A stretch of DNA of 64,000 bases from Paramyrothecium sp. XJ0827 (taxonomy: Eukaryota > Ascomycota > Sordariomycetes > Hypocreales > Stachybotryaceae). Below, piece after piece: positions 46,135-56,762 of this stretch. The number at the start of each line of letters is the position of its first letter. Position 1 is the stretch's first letter. The position numbers and the translations under genes are program-made. Location of the stretch: assembly GCA_020881915.1 (NCBI GenBank), contig JAJFPB010000005.1, positions 3,224,001 through 3,288,000 on the forward strand. Reading direction: 5' to 3'. The notes under the pieces are model-generated. The model had not been told where the DNA came from. It was given only the letters and a program-made list of their open reading frames with translations, and did no database searches.

Positions 46135-46737
46135 GAATCTGGCCGGCAGGTCATGGTCGCGAGAGTGGTGTCGGAACGTCAATTGTCGCCTGGGACAATT
46201 GCTGGCGGAGAGGTCGTGAGTGTGGGCTGGTGTTGACGGATTACGTTGTCGGAGGTAGAGAGCTTCTAGATCGAGGCTACCGGGATACAGGGTCCCTTAT
46301 CGGGAAGCTCGTAGGGGGGGTTCGGGGTGTGGCTGCGCGAGCCACAGTGGAGGCGCGTTTAGTGGTTGCGCTTCTCGACAGGTCGCGTCAGATCTACTGT
46401 CAACCGTCCTGTCCATCTAGACTATATCCACGTCAATGCCCTTCGCAAAACATCTCACTTGTTCTAGGGCACTCGCTCAGAGATACCCCTCAAACTTAGT
46501 TTAAGGGCCGGCCGCACTCTCAAAGGCCCAGCAGCTTCTCAACTTACCTGCAAGTCCCCTTTTCGCTTGTCATGTGAAAACCCATGAGCCGTGAGAAGAC
46601 GACTGACGATTCATACAGAATTTCCGAGGCTTCCTCATACCTCAATCTGGTGTCCAAGCCAATCGTACTACGTTTCGGAGATTTTTCCAGTATCTCTTCT
46701 CACATAAGGTGCCCCGTTCCTAATCCTACCGCCCACA
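46135..46737. promoter_or_regulatory. Divergent promoter region CLC channel / DPB3
   Basis: 603 bp between divergent starts. Frames inside are short and without motif. No TATA-like element stands out. Confidence 0.45.
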
Positions 46738-47481
46738 ATGCCATACAACACATCCGCCATCCGGAAAAGTGATGAGCCTACGGGCCAAACTCACATACCT
46801 TGTAGGCGCTTCCACAAACATGCATCCCTGATGGAGTGCCTTTACTCACGTCCTCTCAGTGTCTCGAGTCAAGAAGATCATTGCCCAAGATCCGGATATC
46901 GCCATGTGCTCCAACAATGCTGCCTTTATCATCACCCTCGCTGCCGTCAGTTCTAACCACATGCGGCTCACACAGAGCTTTACGATGTTGACATTGGCCT
47001 TATAGGAGGAGTTCATTCAATATCTCGCCACATACTCTCACAATGAAGCAAAGCTGGAACGCAAGCCGCGACGGAACATCCAGTACAAGGACGTTGGTAC
47101 GCTCTTCAAAACGAGCCCCTGCTGTCCATTGTCCTACCTGAGACTAACTTGCCTCCAGCCAACGCCGTCGCCCGCCACGAGCGGCTACAGTTCCTGGAGG
47201 ACATGGTCCCCAAGACTGTACCTTTCAAAAAGATCAAGGCCACAGCTGGCATCCCGCAGGCCACCCTTCGCGGTGACAAGCTCCCCGAAGGCAAGAGGGC
47301 TCGCAAAGAAGCCCAAGCCAACGGCAGCTCCGCGGCAGCCGCAGGGGACGCGGCGGCGACGACTCCGTCGCGTGCCAATAACAGTAGCATCGAAGACGAC
47401 CCGAACGAGCAGCTGGAGCTGGAGATGCGGCAGGCAGCGGGCTCGGGTCGCGACGCAGATGATGTGCAGATGACGGGCTGA
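46738..47481 (+). CDS. DPB3: Histone-fold protein, DNA polymerase epsilon subunit C / CHRAC15-like
   Basis: Exons 46738..46801, 46860..46945, 47006..47096 and 47159..47481 give 187 aa. Dpb3-type proteins pair with Dpb4 as an H2A-H2B-like dimer in the Pol epsilon holoenzyme and, in some lineages, in ISWI remodellers. The histone fold reads LSRVKKIIAQDPDIAMCSNN, AAFIITLAAEEFIQYLATYS, RRNIQYKDVANAVARHERL then FLEDMVPKTVPF. The C-terminal tail is Ala/Ser-rich then acidic. Introns are at conserved-looking places: after THIP, after ITLAA and inside the A of DVANAV. The alternative NF-YC/HAP5 assignment is less likely because the tail and the DMVPKTVPF motif fit Dpb3/CHRAC15 better. Confidence 0.87.
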
Positions 47482-47733
47482 CGACGAGTCCTGGAAGACG
47501 GCGCGCAGGGTTGTGCTTTGCTGCTTTTAGTTTCACGATTTAGACGAAAAGCGTAACCGGGCGGCAAAAAGATGCCATTCTTGTTTTGATGGCGCACTCA
47601 TCTCCATAGGTCTCGATGAATACAAGAGTCTGCTCCAATCCCCAAAAAGGGAAGATCCTTTTGTCCAAACCCGCCTTGATGGCAACATGGTAGACAACAT
47701 GGCACAAGCCGAAAACGATGCCAAGATTCGGCC

Positions 47734-48776
47734 CTACTCCTCCATAGCGTCCGCATGAATGTCCGCTGGTAACCGACCCTCGTTGAGCTCCTTTTCCAGC
47801 GCGATAATCTCCTGAAGACTCGTGGCCTTCTTGATCTTCTCCTGCAGCAGCTTCTTCTCCTGGTCGGTAAGCTTTATCCGCGACAGCTTGGATGAGCCCG
47901 CCGACCCATTCGCCGAGACGTCGAAGGTCTTGGTCTTCTTGCCCATGATCTGTTGCCACCTTTTTTAGCCTCCATTGAATGTGTGCAGCGGAGAATAGCG
48001 TTGGCGCAGATGGCGTAAGACTCACCGACGATGCCAGTGTTGTAGGCTCCTCCACCGTGCCGAACAGTTCCTTTGCTCGCTCTCTTTCAGCCTCCTTGAC
48101 CTTTCTGTAGTCCAAAAATCGCACGCTCGGACAGCGCCATACAATCCAATAGCGATAGTGCTACAACCGCACGTCAGCATACCAAAATCGTTTCTCTAAG
48201 CCTTGATCGATTGCAACTTGGGACTGACCTCCTTCTTCGCGACCGGGTTGTCCGTCAACACCAGGTGTGTTAAGCGGGGGAACTGCCCCAAGACGTCGAC
48301 GTCGGCGAGTTCTTGCACGCTGTTGGACGCAAGGACCAAGTTCGTCAGGTTCGGGATGGACTTTGGTAGCGACGTCTGGATGCTCGCGACGCGGTTCCGC
48401 GCCAGCAACAGCGTCGTGATGCGCGGCGAGAGCGGGAAGTTCCCCAGCACTTGGATGTCGTTATCGGTGAAGTCGATGGCATCGTGAGGCTGCAATTGTT
48501 GGTTAGCGACGAGGTCCTGGCGGGCGGGCGGCTGCTGTCACGCGCGCCGGTTTGGGGACTGGAAATACTCACTCCAGCAACACCTAAGTTCTCAATCGAC
48601 GTAATTCGGTGCCCTGTACACGCCCAAAAACAAAGAATCGAATCAACTCTGCTCTGCGATCAAGTATAGTGTAGTATCTGTTCTTTTCTAAACGCACCTC
48701 GGAGATCAAGCTCCCGCTCCTTGAGCGGGTTGAGATAGGATAGGGAATCCTTGATGAGCTCGGCGGTGAGCCGCAT
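47734..48776 (-). CDS. LEA1: U2 snRNP protein A' (Lea1)
   Basis: Exons 48776..48698, 48613..48573, 48489..48229, 48160..48026 and 47949..47734 give 243 aa. U2A' binds U2B'' and stem-loop IV of U2 snRNA in the spliceosome. It opens with MRLTAELIKDSLSYLNPLKE, has leucine-rich repeats (HRITSIENLGVAG; ITTLLLARNRVASIQ; LTNLVLASNSVQELADVDVL; LTHLVLTDNPVAKKE) and the cap motif HYRYWIVWRCPSVRFLDYRK, then a charged helical tail (KLTDQEKKLLQEKIKKATSL). Five exons in a protein this short, one of them 41 nt, make it one of the more split genes here. Its stop lies 252 bp from that of the convergent DPB3. Confidence 0.94.
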
Positions 48777-49296
48777 CTTGGACGAACCGTGATTTTTCTT
48801 CTTTTTGTTGCGTTACCTCAAACTGGTAAGCCTGTCGATGTCTGCAGTATAGGAATAGCGGGTATGGCTGGCGGTGTATGCGTATGCTTCGCTCGGTTAC
48901 GTTTTGTGATGTATGCTCGAATGGTGGTGGTCCGCTGGTGTGCACAAGGCTGACACTCTCTCTACAAGGCCGAGTGGAAATTTTAGTGAACCTCAGCCAA
49001 AAGGTGGGACGGCGACGCGCACCAGCCACATTCGCATCTCCGGATCCCGCTAGCGCCACACGGCCCTGAACGAATGAAGAAATCGAAAAGCGAACGCAGA
49101 TTAACCCAACCAAGGTTATTAAGAGGGTACATGGAAATTGAGAGATGGCTACTGCACGTGGAACACGTTTGAAGGTATCCATTGTAATATTCTACTATTC
49201 ATCGACCATGGGTATAAGTATAAGATGCTCGTCATCTCCCACACTCTCTTCATCCCCTTTGCGGCGTGCTGTCTCGTCCTCCATCATGATCCAGCA
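48777..49296. other. Intergenic region between LEA1 and VPS15 (both minus strand)
   Basis: 520 bp holding the LEA1 promoter and the VPS15 3' flank. No gene found. Confidence 0.5.
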
Positions 49297-52200
49297 CTAT
49301 TGGAACACGAAGACTATCCCAGAACGATCCACCGAGACGCTCATCATGTATGGATACTCCAGGAGCGCCACGTCAGTCACAGAATCCAGGTGCGATTGCA
49401 ACAGCTGCTGTTGCTGCAGCGAGATGACGGTTGACCTCGGCGGGCGTCCGTTTGAGGTCTTGCCTTTGCTTCCGGACCCGGCGTTTGGAGCCGTCGGTGC
49501 ATGTCTGGGAATCTTTTCCGTATTGAGGGTAAGAGATGTCGTAGGGTGGGTTACAGAATAGACCGGCCTGGGATCATCGGGAAGGAGGCCGCTGTAGATG
49601 CCCGAATTCTCAATACGAGAGATGTCCCAGAACCTAAGCTTCTTGTCTGAACCGCCCGTGACGATAAATGCATGACGCACCTCTCTCGAGTCCTCGGTGG
49701 TACCTGTGCCGACTACCATAGCACGAACGCCGCGATCCATGTGTGCTGTTTCGCTTCTCTCAATATCTGTGCCGAAACGTGACAGTAATCGATCGGATTT
49801 GTCGTCATCAACGTCCCACGCTTCATACACCTTGGTGCCTTCTTTGCTTCCACCGGTGCGGTAGACCTCTCTGCAAATAGTCTTCTCCAGATCCCAAACC
49901 GTAACTTCGCCTTGGGCTGTGCCACCTGAAATGCAGATCCATTTCCCGCGACCTTTTGTTGGGTGGACGCGGATACGGTAAAGGGGGCCTCCGCCAGGCA
50001 CCCCCCAGGCTTTCAGCCTCATCATGAATCGCAAATCCCACAAGTCAACCACACCATGGGAGGTTCCAACGCACAGCCAGTTGCGCTTTCTATCAACGCA
50101 GAAGCAGGTCGGAGTGCCGTGATGGACCGGATTTTCAAGGACGTATAAGAGTGACATTGTCCTCAAGTCAATTCCAAGGATTCGTGATCGAGTCGTAGCG
50201 AGGAGGAGAACAGAATTGGATTCTTGCCGGAAGTGCTCGCACCAAACGGCATGTTCATCCTTGGGCAGTTGATACTCCCGTAAGACGCGAAGTTTGCCGT
50301 ATCTAACAACGCCACTTGCAGACACCGTATCAACTTTGACGACGTGAACGCTTCCGTCGCTCGCACAGCTTACAAAACAGTGCGTGTTCTCTATAAAGCA
50401 TAGCGCAAGGACACGGGCGCCTTCTGCGTGCTTGTGTGTCTGCCGAGAGCGATGCGTGATGTTTCGCTCCAGCCGCGCCGAGTCCCATACTCTTACTGCT
50501 CCGTCGTCGCCCCCAGTTATGAAGAAGATATGATCTGGCGAGGCAAGAACACGGTTGATTGGCCCCCTGTGTTCCCCAAAGGTGGCAACAAGGTGGCCTT
50601 CCGGCTTCCACGGATCATCGCCTACCTGGGCACGCGCAACCTTGACCTTGCTCCTCGATATGGGTTGCACTATTGGCCCAAACTCCAATACATCCCGGGG
50701 GAAGTTGTCGACATACATGTTGTCGAGCATTTTCTGGATGTTGGGGTCGGTCCCTGCATATGTGTGGCGAGACGGCCTTTGTGAGTTATGCTCGTTCATT
50801 TGGGCCCCAGCTGATGGAGAGGTAACAGGTGGCGTTTGAACAAATGGCCCTTCGACTTCTCCAAAGGCATTGGTATCGCTCGTGCTGGTCTCCGGGATTG
50901 ACTTACTCCCATCCTTGCGGTCAAGCAAACTCAGCGCACTTGATTGATGCCGTATCGCCCTTCGTGATGAGTATGGTCCATCTTGGACTGACAAATCCTC
51001 ATCCCCTGCACCAGTATGTCCAGTAGATGAGCCTCTTCTCGAATCCGTCGAACTTGCACGAATTGGACTTTTAGGCGATAACAAGCCGTCTCCAGTTCGA
51101 GAAGGTCGGGGACCAACGCTTTGCACCCGGTTTCTGTGATTGTTCATAGCAGCTAGCCTCCTCCTACCAACTGAGTCGTCAATTGTCATGGAAGCATCTA
51201 GCAAGGCATCGGCAATCGTGTAATTTTCGACCTGGGGGTCCAAATCGACAATCGCCTTGGAGTCGCGCAGGGGCAGGTCATTGAAAAACACCGTTTGCGG
51301 CGTAACGCCGAGCGCTTTGAGCGACACCATACCAAGTGACACGCTGGGTTCACCAGCGGTATCTCGCGTTTTCATCTTGCTGAGCCGCCAAATGAAGTCT
51401 CTGAGTGCCATCAATTTGAGCTCATCTTCCGCTTTCATGCCAAAGTTTCGTAATCTTGCTAGCCATTGCTCATCCTCGTCGTTGCGTGGTACGCGGCCCA
51501 TGGAATGTGCAGTCAAGTCCTTGGATGATGGCGAACTCAAAATGCCCGCTGTGCCCAAGTTCATGTTTCGTAACTGCTGTTGCAAGGTCTTCCAGAAGGC
51601 ACCCCTGTCCGTCTTCATGGCCCAGTTCACTGCCTGATCAAAGACAGCACGAGGTAGAGGCTTCTTGAGTGAATCAAGGAACGTCAGCTCAGAAAAATCC
51701 GTCAGGGAGCCTACTTTCAAGTAAGGGTTGACTAATGGCATCAGGATGCACTTGACATCGGCCGGCTCAAGGAACGTAGCGGACAGGGATAGGAACTCTG
51801 CCGCAGATTCACGAATCCAAATGTTAGGATGCATGGTGAACCGACCAATGAGATCTGCCAGATCCCAGAGAGTCGATCTGGAGAGGAGACCAAGTCCTGC
51901 AAGCTGAGCAAGCGAATGCAAAGCTGCCTGCACAACAAACTCCTCTGTGTCAGTAAGAGCTTGAATCATGAGAGGTAGCATAAACTCCTCAAGGCTCGTA
52001 CTGCCGATGAAGGTAGCTATGCCGACTATGGTGTCAAAGAATGCACACTTGAGAGTCCAATCGCGATCGTTGAGGTAAGTATTTAGATGAGTCAATAGGA
52101 TGTCGTTCGAATGTTCCTGGAAGAACATGCAGAGCTCAGGAACAGACGCGAGAAAAGCGCGCCGAACATGAGCATCAGGGTCTTCTGCCAGTTGTTTGGC

Positions 52201-53963
52201 GTGAGCTTCGATAATCTCGAAAAGCTGTCGTCCTGCGTTGTCAAAGACACTTTCGAAGTTGGCCTTAGCATCAGCACCAGGCTCCACCTCCGGGTCAGTA
52301 ATTGGCATAGACCCGTCTGCTCTTAGACTAGAAGCCATTTCAAGAAACCGTTGAGCAGTTGTAGCAAGACTTCCGAGGCAAGACGCATATGTGGCTCGAA
52401 CCAAGGGGCTTGGGGTTCTTCCTTTGGAGCCAAGAGCAATCTCCATTCGAGGTAGCACATATTCCACAAGCACATGCGAGTTGATCGGCGTAACCATGTG
52501 CACAAGTTGCAGCAATTGCGTGATTGTGCGGATGGCGGAAATAATTACCATATCCGTCTCTTCTTTCCGGAGGAGGGTCGTTAAATATGGCAAGACTCGG
52601 TCCAATTTGGCTTCATCCGTAAGACGTTCTGAAAAGGCCAGAAGAATATCGCACGCCATGATTCTAGACGAAGCTCTGGCAGTAGTTCTCATGGAAGACA
52701 CAACGAGCGTAAGGAAAATGAGAGTCCCGTCATCTTCCGGAGGCTCAAGATCAGCGGATACCGAGACTTCATGGTTCGGGATGCTGAGATGGACAGGGAA
52801 ATGCCCTAGACCTAACCTCGTCGTCTTGACGGTTTGTGTAGCTGGTCTTTCCGACTGATACCCCAGGAAATAGGATATCTTATCGAAGTCGTGGAACACT
52901 CGGCTGATTCGTTCGTCCGCTTCTCCTAGATTCCTTTCTGCTCCCGACATAGGGCTATTTCCCGATGATGGGTCGGTCACGAGCCACATGTACTGATGCA
53001 GGAAATTATAGAAGTAGCTGGGAAACACTTTGCCCTCCCAGAACTTGAGGTACTGATCAGCTGAATATCGCTTTTCGGGGTCCAGCTGGATCATATGTGA
53101 GATCATTTCGCGAACATCTTTGTCGGAAATAACACTCAGGTGGGTGATGACTGGGTCGTATTCGCCCCGGCGATACTTGTAAAGCTGCGCGAGGCTAAAT
53201 AGTTCCGACTCGAGGAACATTTGGGCAATGACACAGCCCGCGCTGAAAATGTCCATGGCCCAGGTCATCTTTGGTTTCGCTGGTGGGGGCTCACCAGCAG
53301 CATAGAACCGCTCAGGGGCGATGTAACAGGTACGGCGGCCGGAGGTGTCGAAGAAGTAGGAGAAGTCACCCGGGTTATCGTCAGGCAGCATGACAGGCTT
53401 GAATGCAGACGAGAAGTCGGTCAGATATAGCCAGTTCCATGATGTCACAAGCACATTTTGGGCCTTGATGTCGCCGTGGTAGATGTCCTGCGCATGGCAA
53501 TCTCGCAAGGCACAGAGTAACTGGAAAGCAAGCCACTTTTTCTCAATATCTTCCAGAAATGGACGCGTACTCAAACGATCGTACAGAGAGCTATAGAGGA
53601 ATTGTCGGACGAGATAACCGTTCGTTTCGGTTTCGATAACACGCTGGAAAGGCAAAGCGTTGGGGACATTTGCGAGGGCCTTGCGTTGCTCTGGCAAGAA
53701 TAAGGTCAGCAACCAGGGCATTGTCTTTGCGCATGCTCACGCTACACACCAATGATTTGCTTCTTGTACTCCTCCAGCTTGACATCGCTGTACGGCTTCA
53801 CCAGGACCTTGACAAGCACGACCCCGTGCTCATGGCGGCCCCGGATGCTTTTCATGAAGCGCGCGTTGCCGATGCTCTTCTCGTACTGCACATCTTGAAG
53901 CTGCGCAACGTCTATGCCGGCAGAGCCGGCGGACGGCGTGGCGAGAGAGAAGCCTTGACCCAT
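49297..53963 (-). CDS. VPS15: Vps15, regulatory protein kinase of the class III PI 3-kinase complex
   Basis: Exons 53963..53750 and 53690..49297 give 1535 aa. Vps15 scaffolds and activates Vps34 for endosomal sorting and autophagy. The N-terminus MGQGFSLA carries a myristoylation-type Gly2. The kinase domain (about 25-310) has YHGDIKAQNVLV (catalytic Asp145) but DFS instead of DFG and an irregular glycine-rich loop, as is normal for this divergent kinase; RRTCYIAPERF follows. HEAT repeats span about residues 390-720 and a seven-blade WD40 propeller the last 420 residues (FITGGDDGAVRVWD; FIVTGGSDKKLRFWD; MMSVSVDRSGIVFVFQ). The intron is fixed by the conserved junction KKQIIEQRKALANVPNAL. Confidence 0.95.
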
Positions 53964-54827
53964 GATTCACAGCCCAAGGGTGCGGGTGCGGTGTGAGAAG
54001 GCGGCCGTCGGTTCAGCGTAGCGCTGCCTGGTACAGGCAGCTATCGATGTCGCAAGTGGAAATAAGCCGTCATCTTGGAGAAAGGCAGTGGTGGCTGTTC
54101 GTCGTGGGAGGGTCTTGCGACCGTGCGACTAGAAGAACGAGGCTACACGTAGGTTGCGTTCAGGTTGAAGATGTGGTTGATGAGCACGCGGACGTCATTT
54201 TAGTGAGGTACCTACCTTAGTCTACCACGAAACCCAGGACACCCGCGCCCCGGCCGGGTTAGTCAGCACTGCCTCTTGCTCAGGCTTTAATCACCCCTGC
54301 TCAGTGAGCTATCGCCTCCCATCCACACAACTATAAATTTACACTGTACTCTATTTTGGGATAAAGACGTCCGAAACACATCCTCACTAGCATCACACCT
54401 GCCTAATAGCGGGCAAATCTATTAGGCATGCTGTACCGGTGTTATCGATAAGAGCTTCGTGACAAATGTGGGGACTGCAGCCTTCGCACAGTCAAAGAGA
54501 TTTGATGATACTAGACGTTAGTAGGGGTCCCCACGTGCAAGGTGACTGACACTGCCGGTGTCGGCCCCATAAAGTTTTCCAATTGACTGCCTCGACCATC
54601 GTCACGTCCTCAACATAGCTTTCGAACTTGATCAGCCCCGCCCTCGTTCTCGACCTTTTCAATCAAGCAACATCACTCGAATTGACTCGCGTCCCTCAAT
54701 TTGAACGTCAATTGCTATAACCACGCGCTCTACCCTCACTTGGTCTCCATCAGTTCCATCGAGCTAGAATCGCAACGAACTAACAAACGCAACCATCCCG
54801 ACGAGCCCTAAGAACAAATACTCCAAC
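53964..54827. promoter_or_regulatory. Divergent region VPS15 / argininosuccinate lyase
   Basis: 864 bp without a supported gene. Contains GGTACCTACCTTAG at 54208-54220, a short palindromic type of sequence, and an AT-rich stretch near 54326-54365. The pyrimidine- and CAA-rich last 150 bp look like the leader of the lyase gene. Confidence 0.45.
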
Positions 54828-56530
54828 ATGGCTGAAAAGAAGACGGACGCCCCGGCAACCAATATGCTCTGGGGTGGCAGGTTTACAGGTTCAATTTTCC
54901 CCGGACACAAGCTTCGGATCTAGTATACTAACCTTGCGATGCCTAGGTGGAATTGATCCGCTTATGTACAAGTACAATGCCTCTATTGGATACGATAAGG
55001 CTCTCTATAGAGAGGACATTCTTGGATCGATTGCTTTTGCCAGGGCCAACTCAAAGGTCGGTATTATTACCGAAGATGAATTTAAGACAATTGAGCATGG
55101 TCTGCTTCAAGTGATGGAAGAATGGAAGCAGGGAATCTTCGCTATTATGCCAAATGACGAAGACGTGAGATACCAGCCTATGCTGCTTAATCTCCTGAGG
55201 CTAACACAATAAATTAGATTCATACTGCAAACGAGCGTCGATTGGGAGAGATTATCGGAAAGGATATTGCTGGCAAGCTACATACAGGTCGCAGCCGCAA
55301 TGAGCAGGTCGTCTGTGATATGCGCATGTGGTTACGTGACCGCATCCGTGAAATTGATAGCCAACTCGTTGCTTTCCTTCAAGTCCTCACCAAACGCGCC
55401 GAGGCTGAAATGTAAGCCTAGCACTGCATCCGGACAAAGCCCCTTACTGAGTAACATCCCTAGCGACTACCTCATGCCCGGCTACACCCACTTACAACGC
55501 GCGCAGCCAGTTCGCTGGAGTCAGTGGATAATGTCACATGCTGCTTCATTCAAGCAGGATCTCGAGCGATTGCGCCAGGTCTTCGAAAGGGTTAACCTTA
55601 GCCCACTTGGTTGTGGTGCATTAGCTGGCAATGTGTTTGGCATTGATCGAGACGCGATAGCCGCGGAGCTTGGTTTTAGTGGAATCACTCTGAACTCCAT
55701 GAATACTTCAGGCGACCGTGACTTCATTATCGAGTTCCTGACCTGGAACTCGATATTTACTAGCCATATTAGTAGGTGGGCTGAAGATCTTATATTATAC
55801 TCCACCTCCGAGTTTGGGTTTTGTTATTTGGCAGATCTTTATAGTACCGGCAGCAGGTTCGTTATATCTATTGCGACTCCCAGACAATCCCGCAAGACTC
55901 TAATGCACGTCCAGTTTAATGCCGAATAAGAAGAACGCCGACAGTTTGGAACTCTTGCGCGGCAAGTCAGGCCGTGCTTTCGGTCAAATGGCTGGGCTGA
56001 TGATGGTGAGTTCGAATACAGACATATCAGCTCATGAGTGATCAGGAGCGGATCAAGAGCAGCCACTAACAGATACCTGATAGAGCGTAAAAGGCTTGCC
56101 AACTTGCTACAACAAGGACCTTCAGGAGGGATGGGAACCCATGCTAGATTCGGTCCAAACTGTTTCGGACAGTCTGGGCATCGCCAACGGGGTTATCGCC
56201 ACCATGACCGTGCGGCCTGAGCGGATGTTGGCTGCCCTGGATAAGACGATGCTTGCAACTGATGTTGCGGAGTGGCTAGTGCGAAATGGATGTCCTTTTA
56301 GGGAAGCTCATCATATTTCTGGACGCGTTGTTGCATTATCGGAAAATACAAAAACCCCAATGGACAAGCTAACCCTAGAGCAACTGCAAGCCATTGATTC
56401 TCGATTCACGGCGGATATTACGAAGGCATTCGAATATGAGTCAAGTGTGGAGGCAAAATCGGCCAGGGGTGGTACTAGTCGATCAGCTGTGCTGCAGCAG
56501 ATTCAGGAACTCCATGCTATCCTAAATTAG
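54828..56530 (+). CDS. ARG4: Argininosuccinate lyase (Arg4-like)
   Basis: Exons 54828..54888, 54947..55164, 55218..55411, 55464..55856, 55915..56005 and 56084..56530 give 467 aa, the normal length. The enzyme splits argininosuccinate to arginine and fumarate, the last step of arginine synthesis. Family motifs in order are [54 protein letters not shown] (catalytic His), [39 protein letters not shown] (fumarase/lyase signature with catalytic Ser) and [13 protein letters not shown]. All frames and splice sites are intact. Oddities: Asn293 occupies the MPxKKN position that is usually Gln, RWSQW replaces the usual RWSHW, and codon use looks more AT-leaning than in neighbours. It could be the housekeeping gene or a diverged second copy. 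Confidence 0.88.
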
Positions 56531-56762
56531 AGGTCTAATACTCTAGTGCAGGATGAGGGTGGAGTAAGGGAGTTTGGGATATCATACGAATTGCGCTTCA
56601 TTCTATGGACAGAGATATGTTTTGAGAGGCTAGACAGATCAAAGAAAAGAACGCGACAAGATACCTGCTTTAGGAAACTCGAACAACACATCTGTAGACG
56701 AACGGGACATGAGGGGAGATGTTCGAGGTGAAGATGCCTTCGTCCATAGCTGGAAGGCATCT

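Noticed and set aside
47540..48124. 194-aa minus-strand frame reading out of LEA1 exon 4
   Set aside because: It is read-through into the LEA1 intron at 48025; splicing to 47949 restores the U2A' C-terminal helix.
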